A stretch of DNA of 64,000 bases from CAVVYV01 sp963752585 (GCA_963752585.1 CAVVYV010000004.1:310001-374000), one strand, 5' to 3'; numbered from the stretch's first letter, positions 17,270 through 26,029 are shown. Numbers and translations are program-made. Notes: generated by a model not told the origin, from the sequence alone.

Positions 17270-17294
17270 GATGATCACTGCGCTAGTGATTATC
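17270..17294. promoter_or_regulatory. 25-bp palindrome, probable MarR operator
   Basis: GATGATCACT and AGTGATTATC (9 of 10 complementary positions) flank a 5-nt centre. The element lies 46 nt before the MarR ATG, in the divergent gap shared with the sigma-factor gene. MarR dimers usually bind dyads of about this size. Confidence 0.6.
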
Positions 17295-17339
17295 AGGTGC
17301 TTGTGAGTAACGTCCAGCACGCTGTTACGATCGATACAT

Positions 17340-17815
17340 ATGGCATCCGCTTCAACAGCCACTCCGAAGAAGCCCAGAGACCCCGGCCGAGGAGGCCCGC
17401 ACCGGGCTCGTCGCCCTTCTCATCCGGGTCGCGAAGGGCACCTATCGCCGCGCCACCGAGGACGTCCTCGGCCTGAAGCTGAAGGAGTACGTCGCCCTCC
17501 AGTACCTGAGCGATCAGGGCAATACCGCCCAGGCGCGAGCTCGGCGAGCAGCTGATGCTCGATGCCAACAACTGCGTCCTCCTCCTCAACGGCCTCGAGC
17601 AGGGCGGCTACGTCGAGCGCCGCCGCGACCCCTCCGATCGCCGCCGCCACATCGTCGAGATGACCAAGGCCGGCGAGCGCGCCCTGGAGAAGGCCGACCG
17701 CGCCTTCGCCGGGCTCGAGGACGAGGTCTTCGCCGGCCTCACTGTGGACGAGCGCTGCCAGCTCTGGGCCCTCTTACACCAGGCGCTCGACGGCGGCGCC
17801 GAGCCGGCCGACTAG
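17340..17815 (+). CDS. MarR-family transcriptional regulator (two frameshifts)
   Basis: The ATG at 17340 begins MASASTATPKKPRDP. With one-base corrections near 17383 and 17535 the protein reads ARTGLVALLIRVAKG, LKLKEYVALQYLSDQG and AELGEQLMLDANNCVLLLNGLEQGGYVERRRDPSDRRRHIVEMT. This is the MarR winged helix with its typical D-x-R-D-R-R wing. The C-terminal helix ends in LLHQALDGG. A good operator lies upstream, so autoregulation is likely. No obvious effector target is adjacent, since a tRNA gene follows. Confidence 0.82.
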
Positions 17816-17863
17816 GCTACCGCTCGTCGCTCACCGCTCGGGGCGCCACCGACGCTCCACCCT

Positions 17864-17949
17864 GCCGGGGTGGCGAAACTGGCAGACGCGATCGGCTTAA
17901 GCCCGATTGTCCCCTTGGGGGCGTGGGGGTTCGAGTCCCTCCCCCGGCA
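17864..17949 (+). tRNA. tRNA-Leu(UAA)
   Basis: The acceptor GCCGGGG pairs with CCCCGGC, followed by discriminator A. The D arm has AACTGGCAGA. The anticodon stem ATCGG/CCGAT encloses CTTAAGC (anticodon TAA). A long variable arm of the class II type (TGTCCCCTTGGGGGC) and a T loop GTTCGAGT follow. CCA is not encoded. Its length is 86 nt. Confidence 0.95.
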
Positions 17950-18005
17950 CTGGTCTCGGTAGCGAACGATTGTTGCCGGGCAACCCGGCCAGGTATCGTC
18001 GCCGC

Positions 18006-18644
18006 ATGAACGTCGTCGTCATCGGCGGACACGGGAAGGTGGGCATGCGGGTGCTGAAGTTGCTCGCCGACCGCGGCGACACCGGCCGGGGGGTGATCCG
18101 CAACCCCGACCAGGCGAAGGACCTGGAGGCGATCGGCGCCACCCCGATCGTCCTCGACATCGAGAACAAGGAGATCGGCGACGCGGTCGCCGGCGCCGAC
18201 GCGGTGATCTTCGCCGCCGGGGCGGGGCCGGGGAGCGGCCCGGCACGGAAGCAGACGGTCGACTACGGCGGTGCGGTGAAGCTGATCGAGGCGGCGAAGG
18301 CGCACGGCATCTCCCGCTACCTGATCGTCAGCACGATCAACGCCGACCGGCCCGAGAGCTGGTCGGAGGAGATGCGCCCCTACTTCGAGGCGAAGGCGGC
18401 GGCCGACAAGGCGGTGGTCGAGAGCGGCCTCGACTACACGATCCTCCGTCCCGGATACCTCACCGACGACCCCGGCACCGGCAAGGTCGAGATCGCCGAG
18501 CGGCTCGATCGCTCCGGGAGGGTCCCGCGCGACGACGTCGCCCTCGTCCTCGTCGAGTGCATCGGCGCCGAGAACACGTTCGGCAGGGGCTTCGATCTGT
18601 TTGGCGGCGATTCCCCGGTCGCCGACGCTGTTCGCTCCCTCTAA
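18006..18644 (+). CDS. Atypical SDR, NAD(P)-binding (NmrA/YwnB-like)
   Basis: This 212-residue protein starts MNVVVIGGHGKVGMRVLKLL, a Rossmann GxxGxxG motif. It continues AVIFAAGAGPGSG, DYGGAVKLIEAAKAHGISRYLIVST and LDYTILRPGYLTDDPG, the order seen in atypical short-chain dehydrogenases that act as NAD(P)H sensors or small oxidoreductases. The classical catalytic YxxxK is not clear; YFEAKAAADKAV may be a remnant (Y-x3-K). It begins 56 nt after the tRNA-Leu gene and is followed 27 nt later by the cyclase gene. Confidence 0.8.
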   Translation: MNVVVIGGHGKVGMRVLKLLADRGDTGRGVIRNPDQAKDLEAIGATPIVLDIENKEIGDAVAGADAVIFAAGAGPGSGPARKQTVDYGGAVKLIEAAKAHGISRYLIVSTINADRPESWSEEMRPYFEAKAAADKAVVESGLDYTILRPGYLTDDPGTGKVEIAERLDRSGRVPRDDVALVLVECIGAENTFGRGFDLFGGDSPVADAVRSL

Positions 18645-18671
18645 CCGGGCCCTACGGGACAATTAGCCGCC

Positions 18672-20360
18672 ATGTGGCATCCCCTTACGTTCCTCTACCG
18701 CAAGGCCGGCCGGTACTACCCGTCGGTCTTCATCACCCTCGAGCTCCAGACGGCGTTCATCGTCGGCGCCGGCGCCGTCGCCCTGTTCAGCTTCTACTAC
18801 GAGGTGAGCAAGGCGGATTTCCTCACGGTGCTGGCGATCACCGAGGGGCTGACCGCGATCGCGATCTGCTTCGTCCTCGCCCGGACCTACAAGCGGATGC
18901 GCCCGCTCCAGGATTGGATCGGCGGCGCCCGCTCCCCCGGCCAGACGGCGCGCGCCTGGCGGGTCGCGGTCGAGCTGCCGCGGGAGCTGATCCGGGGCGA
19001 CTTCTACTTCCCGATCATCGTCACCCTGATCACCTGCGTCACCAGCGTGATCATCCTCGAGCTCAGCTGGCTCGCGATCTTCCCGATCGTCTTCGCCGGC
19101 GCGCTCGCGATCGCCTACTCGGGGACGCTGCACTTCCTCGCCCTCGAGCTGGCGATGCGGCCGATCCTCTTCGACATCAACGCCGCGCTCGAGACCCCGG
19201 TGCGGATCGACCGCCCCTCGCTCCCGCTCCGCTGGAAGCTGCTCGGCTCGCTGCCGCTGATCAACGTGATCACCGGCGTCGTCGTCGCGGCGCTGACCTC
19301 GGAGGGGGGAGGCTCGGAGGCGCTCGGGTTCAACGTGCTGATCGCGCTCGCGGTCTCGTTCACCCTCAGCTTCGAGCTCACCGTGCTCCTCAGCCGCTCG
19401 ATCCTCCGCCCGATCGAGGACCTCGAGGCGGCGACCGCGCGGGTCCGCCAGGGCCGCTTCGACGAGCACGTGCCGGTGACCACCGCCGATGAGTTCGGCG
19501 AGCTCTCCTCGGGCTTCAACCAGATGGTCGACGGGCTGTACGAGCGCGAGCGCCTCCGCGAGGCGTTCGGCACCTACCTCGACGAGGAGGTCGCCACCCA
19601 CATCCTCAGCGAGGACTACGACCCCGAGGGCGCCGAGGTCGAGGTCTCGCTGCTCTTCTGCGACGTCCAGCGGTTCACCACCGCCGCCGCGGACGCGAGC
19701 GCGCCTGAGATCGTCGCCCGGCTGAACGAGCTGTTCGAGTGCGTGGTCCCGATCGTCTCCCGCCACCGCGGCCACATCGACCAGTTCATCGGCGACGGGG
19801 TGCTGGCCGTGTTCGGGGCGCCGAACCGGATGCCCGATCACGCCGACCGCGCGGTCCAGTGCGCGGTCGAGCTCGCCCGCACCGTCAACAGCCGCCGGCC
19901 CGGCGGCTTCGAGGTCGGGATCGGGGTGAACACCGGGCCGGTGGTGGCGGGGTCGATCGGCGGCGCCGGGCGGCTCTCCTTCAGCGTGATCGGCGACGCG
20001 GTCAACCTCTGCTCCCGGGTCGAGGCGGCGACCCGCGACACCGGCGACCCGGTGCTGATCACCGGCGACACCCGCGCCCAGCTCTCCGAGACGATCGAGG
20101 TCCAGGGCCGCGGCAAGGTCGAGATCCGAGGCTACGACCGGAGGGTGGAGCTCTACGCGCCGCTGGTTCCGGCCACGGTCGCGGCCGGCGGCGGGATCGA
20201 CGTCTCCGATCCGATCGGCGACGGGCCGGCCCCCGGCCTCGGCGACGCCCCGGTCCCCGGCGACGGCCTCGGCCGCCGCTCGCGCCCCGGCCCTGGGGTC
20301 GGCCGCGGCGACCGCGGCGAGCGCGGCCTCGGCAGCACCCACACGCTTCCGGGTGGCTAG
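18672..20360 (+). CDS. Membrane-bound class III nucleotide cyclase with HAMP domain
   Basis: About six N-terminal helices (residues 15-255) lead to a HAMP domain (LRPIEDLEAATARVRQGRFD, up to SGFNQMVDG) and a cyclase homology domain from about residue 325. The metal-binding Asp residues are in LLFCDVQRFT and QFIGDGVLAVFG, and the transition-state Asn and Arg are in GDAVNLCSRVE. The purine-specifying Lys is replaced by Gln (IDQFIGDG) and its partner Asp/Thr by Ser (FSVIGD). This architecture matches the mycobacterial Rv1318c-1320c/Rv3645 family. The product is probably cAMP, but substrate choice is less certain because of these changes. A Gly/Pro-rich tail ends the protein. Confidence 0.85.
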   Translation: MWHPLTFLYRKAGRYYPSVFITLELQTAFIVGAGAVALFSFYYEVSKADFLTVLAITEGLTAIAICFVLARTYKRMRPLQDWIGGARSPGQTARAWRVAVELPRELIRGDFYFPIIVTLITCVTSVIILELSWLAIFPIVFAGALAIAYSGTLHFLALELAMRPILFDINAALETPVRIDRPSLPLRWKLLGSLPLINVITGVVVAALTSEGGGSEALGFNVLIALAVSFTLSFELTVLLSRSILRPIEDLEAATARVRQGRFDEHVPVTTADEFGELSSGFNQMVDGLYERERLREAFGTYLDEEVATHILSEDYDPEGAEVEVSLLFCDVQRFTTAAADASAPEIVARLNELFECVVPIVSRHRGHIDQFIGDGVLAVFGAPNRMPDHADRAVQCAVELARTVNSRRPGGFEVGIGVNTGPVVAGSIGGAGRLSFSVIGDAVNLCSRVEAATRDTGDPVLITGDTRAQLSETIEVQGRGKVEIRGYDRRVELYAPLVPATVAAGGGIDVSDPIGDGPAPGLGDAPVPGDGLGRRSRPGPGVGRGDRGERGLGSTHTLPGG

Positions 20361-21122
20361 CTCCGCTGTCGATCCGCCGAAGGGGGTGTCGGCGAAGGAG
20401 CTCGACCGGCTCTTCCACGGACGGCTCGAGGAGTTCACCGCCGCCAGGGACGAGCTCGCGAAGTCGCTGCGCGCCGACGGCAAGGGGAAGGCAGCCGACT
20501 GGGTGAAGGGGCTCAGGAAGCCGACCCGGGCGGCGTGGCTCGTCAACCAGCTCGCCGCCCGGAAGCCGAGCGACGTCGCGAAGCTGCTCAAGGTCGGCGG
20601 CGAGCTCCGCCGCGGCCAGGAGGAGATGCTCGCCGGATCCCCGGACCGGGAGACGCTGCGGAAGACGGCGCGGCGCGAGCAGGACGCGATCGACTCGCTG
20701 GTCGGACCGCGGAGGCGATCGGGCGCGAGCACAAGGTCGGCGCGGCGATCCTCGACCGGGTCACCGAGACCCTCCGCGCCGCGGCCGGCGACGCCGAGGT
20801 CGCCCGGGCGATCGAGCTCGGGCGGCTGGAGCGAGAGCAGCGGGCGGTCTCTGTCGTCTCGGTCGGGCTCACCGGCACGGTCGCGCCGCCACCGGCGAAG
20901 GGGAAGCGCGCGAAGGACGACGCCGCCGAGCGCCGCGCCCTCCGGAAGGCCGCCAAGCAGCGGAAGGCCGCCGAGGGCAAGGTGGCGGCGGCCGAGAAGC
21001 GGGTGCTGCGAGCCGAGGCGGCGGTCGAGGGGGCCCGCGAGACGCTGGAGGAGAAGGCGCGGGCGCTGAAGGACGCCGAGCACGATCTCCGCGCCGCCCG
21101 CAGCGAGCTCGAAGGGATCTAG
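20353..21122 (+). CDS. Coiled-coil hypothetical protein (one frameshift)
   Basis: The GTG start at 20353 overlaps the cyclase end by 8 nt. The N-terminal part reads KELDRLFHGRLEEFTAARDELAKSLR and TRAAWLVNQLAARKP. After a break near 20712, the other frame gives AIGREHKVGAAILDRVTETLRAAAGD, a Lys/Ala-rich helix, and a long coiled coil ending ARSELEGI. It is soluble, basic and about 256 residues long. The family is not recognised by name. The overlap with the cyclase suggests a shared transcript. Confidence 0.62.
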
Positions 21123-21144
21123 CGAGCTACGCTCGCGTTCGATC

Positions 21145-22191
21145 TCAGAACTCGCTGTCGCCGCCGCCTGACTCCCCAGCCGCGCCCGCTGCGACGGTGT
21201 TCCCCGCCCGATCGGTGGGAGCGGGCGCCGGGCTCCAGGACATCGTCCCGTTGGCGGCGGCCGTGAGAGGGGCCTGCCCGGAGTGGGTGCCGAGCACGAT
21301 CGAGATCGTGTTGCCGCTCATCTGCATCGTCGACGGAACACCGGCGGCGCCGAAGCGGGCGACCTCGCCGCCGGTCAGCCCGCCGACATAGTCGGTGCGG
21401 CCGAGGTCGACGGTCCCGAGCGGAAGCTGGCTTGCATCGGATGAGTCGAAGACGCGGATCCCGTCGTTGGATGCGACCAGCTCGTTGACGAGTTGGACGA
21501 CGACGTTGGTCGCCCCGCCGTCCCAGCCGCTGAGCACGGTCCCGGGCTCGATCGCCTCGCTGAAGCTGTAGGTGATCGCGTCGCCGGCCTCGGCGCTACT
21601 GCCGGTGGACCCGCCGTTCGCGGTCTGGACGTCAGCGGCGCCCGGCGCCGTGTTGTCGACCGTGACCGTGAAACCGGATTGGGTGTGGGCGTTGCCGGCT
21701 GCGTCGGTGGAGGTGAGGGCGTAGCTGTAGGTGCCCTCGGAGAGGGGCGTGCCGGCAACCAGGGCGTCCCCACGGCGGTTGTAGGAGAGCCCGCCGATCG
21801 AGAACGAGCCCGCGGCGAGCGGGGTGGCGGTGGCGAGCGGCGTCAGCGAGCTGGTGTCGGAGCTGACTCCGGCGACGCCACTGGCAGGGTTGCCGCTGTC
21901 GGTGACCTCGGCGTAGACCTGGTAGCTGCCGCCCTGCCGGACGTAGCCGGGGGTGCCGCCCTCGCCCTTCGCGATCACCGATCGGCTCGCCGAGGGGCCG
22001 ACGAAGTCGGGTGCGGCCGAGAGGCTGTTCGCCGAATTGTCGCTGGTGGAGCCGAGGCTGCCCGAGGTCGCGCCGCCCGCGAGCGCGAGGCCGGCGAGCA
22101 GGGCGGCGGCCGAGAGCGGCACGGCAGCGCGGGCGAGGCGGCGGCGGCGGACGCGGGCGAGGGTGGGATAGCGCGAGCGGCCGAGCATCAC
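21145..22191 (-). CDS. Secreted Ser/Thr/Gly-rich Ig-like surface protein
   Basis: An N-terminal Arg-rich signal peptide (VRRRRLARAAVPLSAAALLAGLALAGG) precedes a repetitive extracellular region. The segments YSYALTSTDAAGNAHTQSGFTVTVDNTAPG and YSFSEAIEPGTVLSGWDG resemble bacterial Ig-like domains, of the kind that introduces AAGN and VDNTAP motifs between strands. The C-terminus is acidic and lacks an LPxTG motif or anchor helix. The start overlaps the stop of the SipW-type signal peptidase gene by 4 nt, placing it last in the operon, so it is probably a substrate or partner of that secretion unit. Confidence 0.7.
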   Translation of the reverse strand: MMLGRSRYPTLARVRRRRLARAAVPLSAAALLAGLALAGGATSGSLGSTSDNSANSLSAAPDFVGPSASRSVIAKGEGGTPGYVRQGGSYQVYAEVTDSGNPASGVAGVSSDTSSLTPLATATPLAAGSFSIGGLSYNRRGDALVAGTPLSEGTYSYALTSTDAAGNAHTQSGFTVTVDNTAPGAADVQTANGGSTGSSAEAGDAITYSFSEAIEPGTVLSGWDGGATNVVVQLVNELVASNDGIRVFDSSDASQLPLGTVDLGRTDYVGGLTGGEVARFGAAGVPSTMQMSGNTISIVLGTHSGQAPLTAAANGTMSWSPAPAPTDRAGNTVAAGAAGESGGGDSEF

Positions 22192-22733
22192 CCTCGCTCC
22201 GCGGCCGTAGCTCCGACCCGCTCAGGGCGCCAGATCCGGACCAGGCCAAGCGCCAACAGGAGCAGCGCCGGAAGCACCACCAGGCCCAGGCGCCCGGCGC
22301 TCTCGCCGAGCGGCGCGAGCGCGTAGCCGAGTTTCGGCAGCCGGTAGGCCACGCGCCCGACCGAGCCGGATAGGGGCACGCTCCAGCGCTCCGAGGTGTT
22401 GTTGGCGTCGCCCCGGGTCACGAACCGGCGCTGCTCCCCATCGGTCACGACCGACCGCACCCGGTGGGTGATCAGGCGGTCGGCGTCCTCAGGATCCTTG
22501 AAGGTGACGATGTCTCCGGCGTGCGCCTCACTCGGCGAGATCGGGATCGTGGCGACCAGGTCCCCCGTCCTGATCGCCGGGGTCATGCTCCCCGAGCGGA
22601 CCGTGTAGGTGCGAAGGCCGAGCGCCGCCGGCGCCACCGCGGCCAGGAGGAGCGTGAACACAAAGCCACCCACGATCCAGGTGAGAGCCACCCCCGCCCG
22701 CAATCGCAGCTTGTGGAAGCGCCAGGGCAGCAT
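22188..22733 (-). CDS. sipW: SipW-type (Ser-His) signal peptidase I
   Basis: This 181-residue membrane enzyme has an N-terminal helix (VALTWIVGGFVFTLLLA), the catalytic Ser block RSGSMTPAIRTGDLVATIPI, then GDIVTFKDPED and LITHRVRSV. The His takes the place of the Lys found in LepB, as in SipW and the ER/archaeal type. The C-terminal helix is LVVLPALLLLALGLV. SipW enzymes mature TasA-type fibre or biofilm proteins. The ATG overlaps the stop of the upstream gene by one base (TGATG), so translation is coupled. It sits between the TasA-like gene and the Ig-like gene. Confidence 0.88.
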   Translation of the reverse strand: MLPWRFHKLRLRAGVALTWIVGGFVFTLLLAAVAPAALGLRTYTVRSGSMTPAIRTGDLVATIPISPSEAHAGDIVTFKDPEDADRLITHRVRSVVTDGEQRRFVTRGDANNTSERWSVPLSGSVGRVAYRLPKLGYALAPLGESAGRLGLVVLPALLLLALGLVRIWRPERVGATAAERG

Positions 22734-23278
22734 CAGCGCGTCCCCTGGGAGCCGGCGTGCGCGGCGCGCGCCGCGAAGACCAGGCTGACCTCGACCCGCG
22801 CCGCCTGCCATCCCTCTGGCGCCTCCGCGGCGAGCGAGATCGAGGCGGTTACCACGGCGCTCTCGCCCGGACTCAGCACAAGCGGTGCACCACCCGGGGT
22901 GCCCAGGTCGGCGAGCGCCCCCGACGCGAGCGCCCCGCCGGGGCCACTCACACGCAGGGTGAGCGCTCGGTCGAGCGAGGGCTCCGACGCGCGCCCTCCA
23001 ACCCGCACCCACTGCACCTGCCCGGTCTGGTTCGTGATCGTGACGGTGCTCGCCCCGGACTCGTCTCCGGGATGGAGGGCGGCGGCGCGAATGAGCGGCT
23101 CAGGTGCCGCCGGCGATACCGCAAGTTCGCCGGTCTGCCCCGCGGAGACGATCACCTCGGCGCCCGCGACGCGCTCGCCCATCGCCGGCCGGTTCACCGC
23201 GAGCAGGGCGATGGCGGCGGCAATCCCGACGAGGCACCCCGCCGCGCGTGCCGCTTTCATTCCCCGGATTGCGGTCAT
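22733..23278 (-). CDS. Exported protein of the SipW operon
   Basis: The protein starts MTAIRGMKAARAAG (an inner ATG at 23260 is an alternative) and has a signal segment LVGIAAAIALLAVNRP. The mature part is beta-rich: VIVSAGQTGELAVSPAAPEPL, STVTITNQTGQVQWVRVGG and VLSPGESAVVTASISL, as in small extracellular beta-sandwich proteins that accompany TasA. It has no Cys and no anchor. Its position between the TasA-like gene and sipW, and the coupling to sipW, argue for a role as a minor fibre subunit or assembly partner. Confidence 0.68.
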   Translation of the reverse strand: MTAIRGMKAARAAGCLVGIAAAIALLAVNRPAMGERVAGAEVIVSAGQTGELAVSPAAPEPLIRAAALHPGDESGASTVTITNQTGQVQWVRVGGRASEPSLDRALTLRVSGPGGALASGALADLGTPGGAPLVLSPGESAVVTASISLAAEAPEGWQAARVEVSLVFAARAAHAGSQGTR

Positions 23279-23290
23279 CTCCGAAAGGAC

Positions 23291-23330
23291 GTTGGGCCGC
23301 CGCCCCACGTTTGCGGAGCGGCGGCCCAAC
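23291..23330 (-). terminator. Strong hairpin between the TasA-like gene and the rest of the operon
   Basis: GTTGGGCCGCCGC and its exact complement GCGGCGGCCCAAC form a 13-bp stem with a 14-nt loop, 22-61 nt after the TasA-like stop. No long T run follows. It may be an attenuator or an RNA-stabilising element that raises the level of the first gene relative to the downstream ones. Confidence 0.6.
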
Positions 23331-23351
23331 CAGATCGTCCCTCAGCCCCCG

Positions 23352-23939
23352 CTACTGGTTCCGCGCCTCCCATGTGTAGGAGTGCGTCCCAGTGGACTGG
23401 CCCTGGGCCGCGTCCGGGGCCCCGCTCTGCAGCGAGACCTCGAGGCGGTAGACGACCGCGTCGTTGGTGACCCAGCTGGTGCTCGCGCCCGGGAAGTCAG
23501 AGAGCCCGTTCGCGTAGCTGTTGTGGGTCGAGGCGAAGCCCTGCAGCGTGCCGGTGAAGATCGACCCGCTCACGTCGGCCACGAACCCCGTGCAGTCGGG
23601 GAACGTCGAGGCCGCCTGGGTCCCCGGTGTGATCGTCAGATCCGTGTACTGGCCGAGCGCGCCGATCGTGCTTGTCGTGTACAGCTTCACGTCGGCCGCC
23701 AGGCTCCCGGTGTAGGTCACCTTGATGCATCGGGTGACGCTGTCGCCGGGCTTCTGGTCGCTGACGTCGTACATCGCGGCGCTCGAATCGTTGTCCGCGA
23801 TTGCCACCGTGCCGGCGGTGAAACTGTTGTTCGGGTTCGAGGTGGTGCTGGTAAAGGCGCCGAAGACGCCCAACCCCGCGAGGCTGCCGAGCACACCGAG
23901 CAACAGCAGTGAGAGAAGTGCCTTCTCGGTTCTCCTCAT
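23352..23939 (-). CDS. TasA/CalY-family secreted fibre-like protein
   Basis: This 195-residue protein starts MRRTEKALLSLLLLGVLGSLAGLGVFGAFT, a SipW-dependent signal peptide. It continues NSFTAGTVAIADNDSS and LKPGD-like QKPGDSVTRCIKVTYTGSLAADVKL, the conserved start of the TasA/camelysin family. Two Cys residues in the mature part may pair. AAGGAG lies 7-8 nt before the ATG. It is the first gene of the four-gene minus-strand operon and is followed by a strong hairpin, which would favour it as the major product. Family members form amyloid-like or donor-strand fibres in biofilms. Confidence 0.82.
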   Translation of the reverse strand: MRRTEKALLSLLLLGVLGSLAGLGVFGAFTSTTSNPNNSFTAGTVAIADNDSSAAMYDVSDQKPGDSVTRCIKVTYTGSLAADVKLYTTSTIGALGQYTDLTITPGTQAASTFPDCTGFVADVSGSIFTGTLQGFASTHNSYANGLSDFPGASTSWVTNDAVVYRLEVSLQSGAPDAAQGQSTGTHSYTWEARNQ

Positions 23940-24140
23940 TGCTTTCTCCTTTGATTTCGGTTCCCGGTGTGCGTCCTTGCCCACCGCTAAAGGTCCCGAA
24001 CACCCCCCGTTGCAGGCTTTCGGTTCCAAGGCGAGCATCGGCCTGAGATTCCGGAACCTGTTACCGAAAACTGCTGCAAACCCCCAAAAAGCCGTGGTAC
24101 TTGGCCGGATGTGCCATGCGCCCCGGTAGGCTCGCGGGCG

Positions 24141-25841
24141 ATGGCCACGCCCGAGCGACAGCTCACCGACGAGATGGAGGCGGGGACGGAGGCCACCGGG
24201 GCGAAGCCGGGTATCGACGCCGAGGCTGGCTCCGTCCACGGTGGCCGGCAGGTGGCCCGGGCGCTGAAGAGCCGCGGGGTGTCGAGGCTCTTCACCCTCT
24301 CCGGGGGGCATTTGTTCTCGATCTACGACGGCTGCAAGGCCGAGGGGATCGAGGTGATCGACTTCCGCCACGAGCAGTCGGCGACCTTCGCCGCGATCGG
24401 GTGGGCGAAGGCGACCCGGGAGCCGGGCGTCTGCGCGCTCACCGCCGGCTGCGGGGTGACCAACGGGATGAGCGCGATCGCCTCCGCCCAGGCCGACGGG
24501 GTGCCGCTGGTCGCGCTCGGCGGCCGCGCCCCGGAGATGCGCTGGGGGAGCGGATCGCTCCAGGAGATCGACCACCTCCCGTTCGTCGAGCCGCTGGTGA
24601 AGTCGGCGCTGACGGTGAAGGACCCGGCGAAGATCGCCCGGACCACCGCCGAGGCGATCGACACCGCCGACACCCCGCCCTTCGGGCCGACGTTCGTCGA
24701 CTACCCGATGGACGTCGTCTTCATGGAGTCCGAGGAGCAGGTGCCGGACCCGGCGCCCGAGCGGTTCGGGGTCGCCGACGGGGTGGAGGAGGCCGCCAAG
24801 CTCCTCGCCGAGGCCGAGCGTCCGGCGATCATGGCCGGCTCCAACCTCTACTGGGCCCGGGCCGAGTCGGAGCTCCGCGAGCTCGCCGAGGCCCTCGGGA
24901 TCCCGGTCTTCCTAAACGGCCTCGGCCGCGGCTGCCTGCCGCCCGACCACGAGCTCTTCTTCAGCCGTGCCCGCGGTGCCGGACTGAAGGGCTGCGACGT
25001 CGCCCTCGTGATCGGGGTGCCGCTCGACTTCCGGCTCGGCTTCGGCGGCTCGATCTCCGAGGACGCGACCCTGATCCAGCTCGACTTCGCTCCGTCCCGA
25101 TTGGAGAAGACCCGCCAGGCCGACCTCGAGCTCGCCGGCGACATCGGCGCCACCCTTACCGCGATCCGCGAGGCCGCCGGCGGCGATTCGACCAGCACGT
25201 CGTCCTGGGTCGACGAGCTGCGCAAGGCCGAGACCGAGAAGCGCACAGACGAGCAGGAGATGCTCGACGACGGGCGCTCCCCGCTCCACCCGATGCGGGT
25301 CTACCGCGAGCTCGGTGAGTTCCTCGACCGCGACGCGATCGTGATCGGCGACGGCGGCGACTTCGTCAGCTTCGCGGGGCGGGTGTGGGAGACCTGGGAG
25401 CCCGGCACCTGGATGGACCCGGGGCCCTACGGCTGCCTCGGCGCCGGCCCCGGCCAGGCGATCGGTGCGAAGCTCGCCCACCCCGAGCGCCAGGTCTGCC
25501 TCCTGCTCGGCGACGGCGCCTTCGGCTTCTCCGGGATGGAGTTCGACACGATGGTCCGCCACAAGCTCCCGATCGTCGCGGTGATGGGCAACAACGGGAT
25601 CTGGGCGCTCGAGCACCACCCGATGAAGATGCTCTACGGCTACTCGCTCGCCGCCGAGCTCCGCCCCGAGACCCGCTACGACGAGGTCGTCTCCGCCCTC
25701 GGCGGCCACGGCGAGCTCGTCCGCTCCCCCGACGAGCTCGAGCCCGCCCTCGAGCGCGCCTTCGCCTCCGGCAAGCCCGCCCTGGTCAACGTCCTCACCG
25801 ACCCCGAGGTCGTCTACCCGCGCCGCGCTAACCTCGCCTAG
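24141..25841 (+). CDS. Thiamine-diphosphate enzyme, acetolactate-synthase-like
   Basis: This 566-residue protein has the three-domain POX/AHAS layout. The Pyr domain has the activating Glu in DFRHEQSATFAAIGWAKATR (near residue 77) and the central domain ends GATLTAIREAAGG. The PP domain has GDGAFGFSGMEFDTMVRHKL and, 27 residues after the GDG, the NN of MGNN, which binds Mg and ThDP. Related enzymes include acetolactate synthase, oxalyl-CoA decarboxylase and benzoylformate decarboxylase. The specific substrate cannot be read from these motifs. No small regulatory subunit gene is adjacent, so a non-biosynthetic role is plausible. Confidence 0.85.
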   Translation: MATPERQLTDEMEAGTEATGAKPGIDAEAGSVHGGRQVARALKSRGVSRLFTLSGGHLFSIYDGCKAEGIEVIDFRHEQSATFAAIGWAKATREPGVCALTAGCGVTNGMSAIASAQADGVPLVALGGRAPEMRWGSGSLQEIDHLPFVEPLVKSALTVKDPAKIARTTAEAIDTADTPPFGPTFVDYPMDVVFMESEEQVPDPAPERFGVADGVEEAAKLLAEAERPAIMAGSNLYWARAESELRELAEALGIPVFLNGLGRGCLPPDHELFFSRARGAGLKGCDVALVIGVPLDFRLGFGGSISEDATLIQLDFAPSRLEKTRQADLELAGDIGATLTAIREAAGGDSTSTSSWVDELRKAETEKRTDEQEMLDDGRSPLHPMRVYRELGEFLDRDAIVIGDGGDFVSFAGRVWETWEPGTWMDPGPYGCLGAGPGQAIGAKLAHPERQVCLLLGDGAFGFSGMEFDTMVRHKLPIVAVMGNNGIWALEHHPMKMLYGYSLAAELRPETRYDEVVSALGGHGELVRSPDELEPALERAFASGKPALVNVLTDPEVVYPRRANLA

Positions 25842-26029
25842 CTCGGCCAGGCGCCGCGGTTCCATCGGCAGCTCGGAATAGCCTCGGCGGTATGACCCAA
25901 ACGGATTTCCGGACCCGGCCGCGATCAGCGCTACGCTGGGTGGGCACGATCCGCGACGGTTCTCCCGCCCTCTTCCCTCGCGTGAGTCGTCCGAGAGGGA
26001 CAACCAGAGCGGGGTAGAAGGGTCGGTAG

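Noticed and set aside
18663..21083. An 806-codon minus-strand frame opposite the cyclase gene
   Set aside because: The plus strand has all catalytic motifs of a cyclase; the antisense product is low-complexity.
23940..24140. A riboswitch or small RNA upstream of the fibre operon and the ThDP gene
   Set aside because: I see no known riboswitch consensus, only short imperfect repeats.
25842..26029. A structured leader before the 53-residue HTH gene
   Set aside because: Possible short stems exist but no recognised motif or perfect hairpin could be supported.
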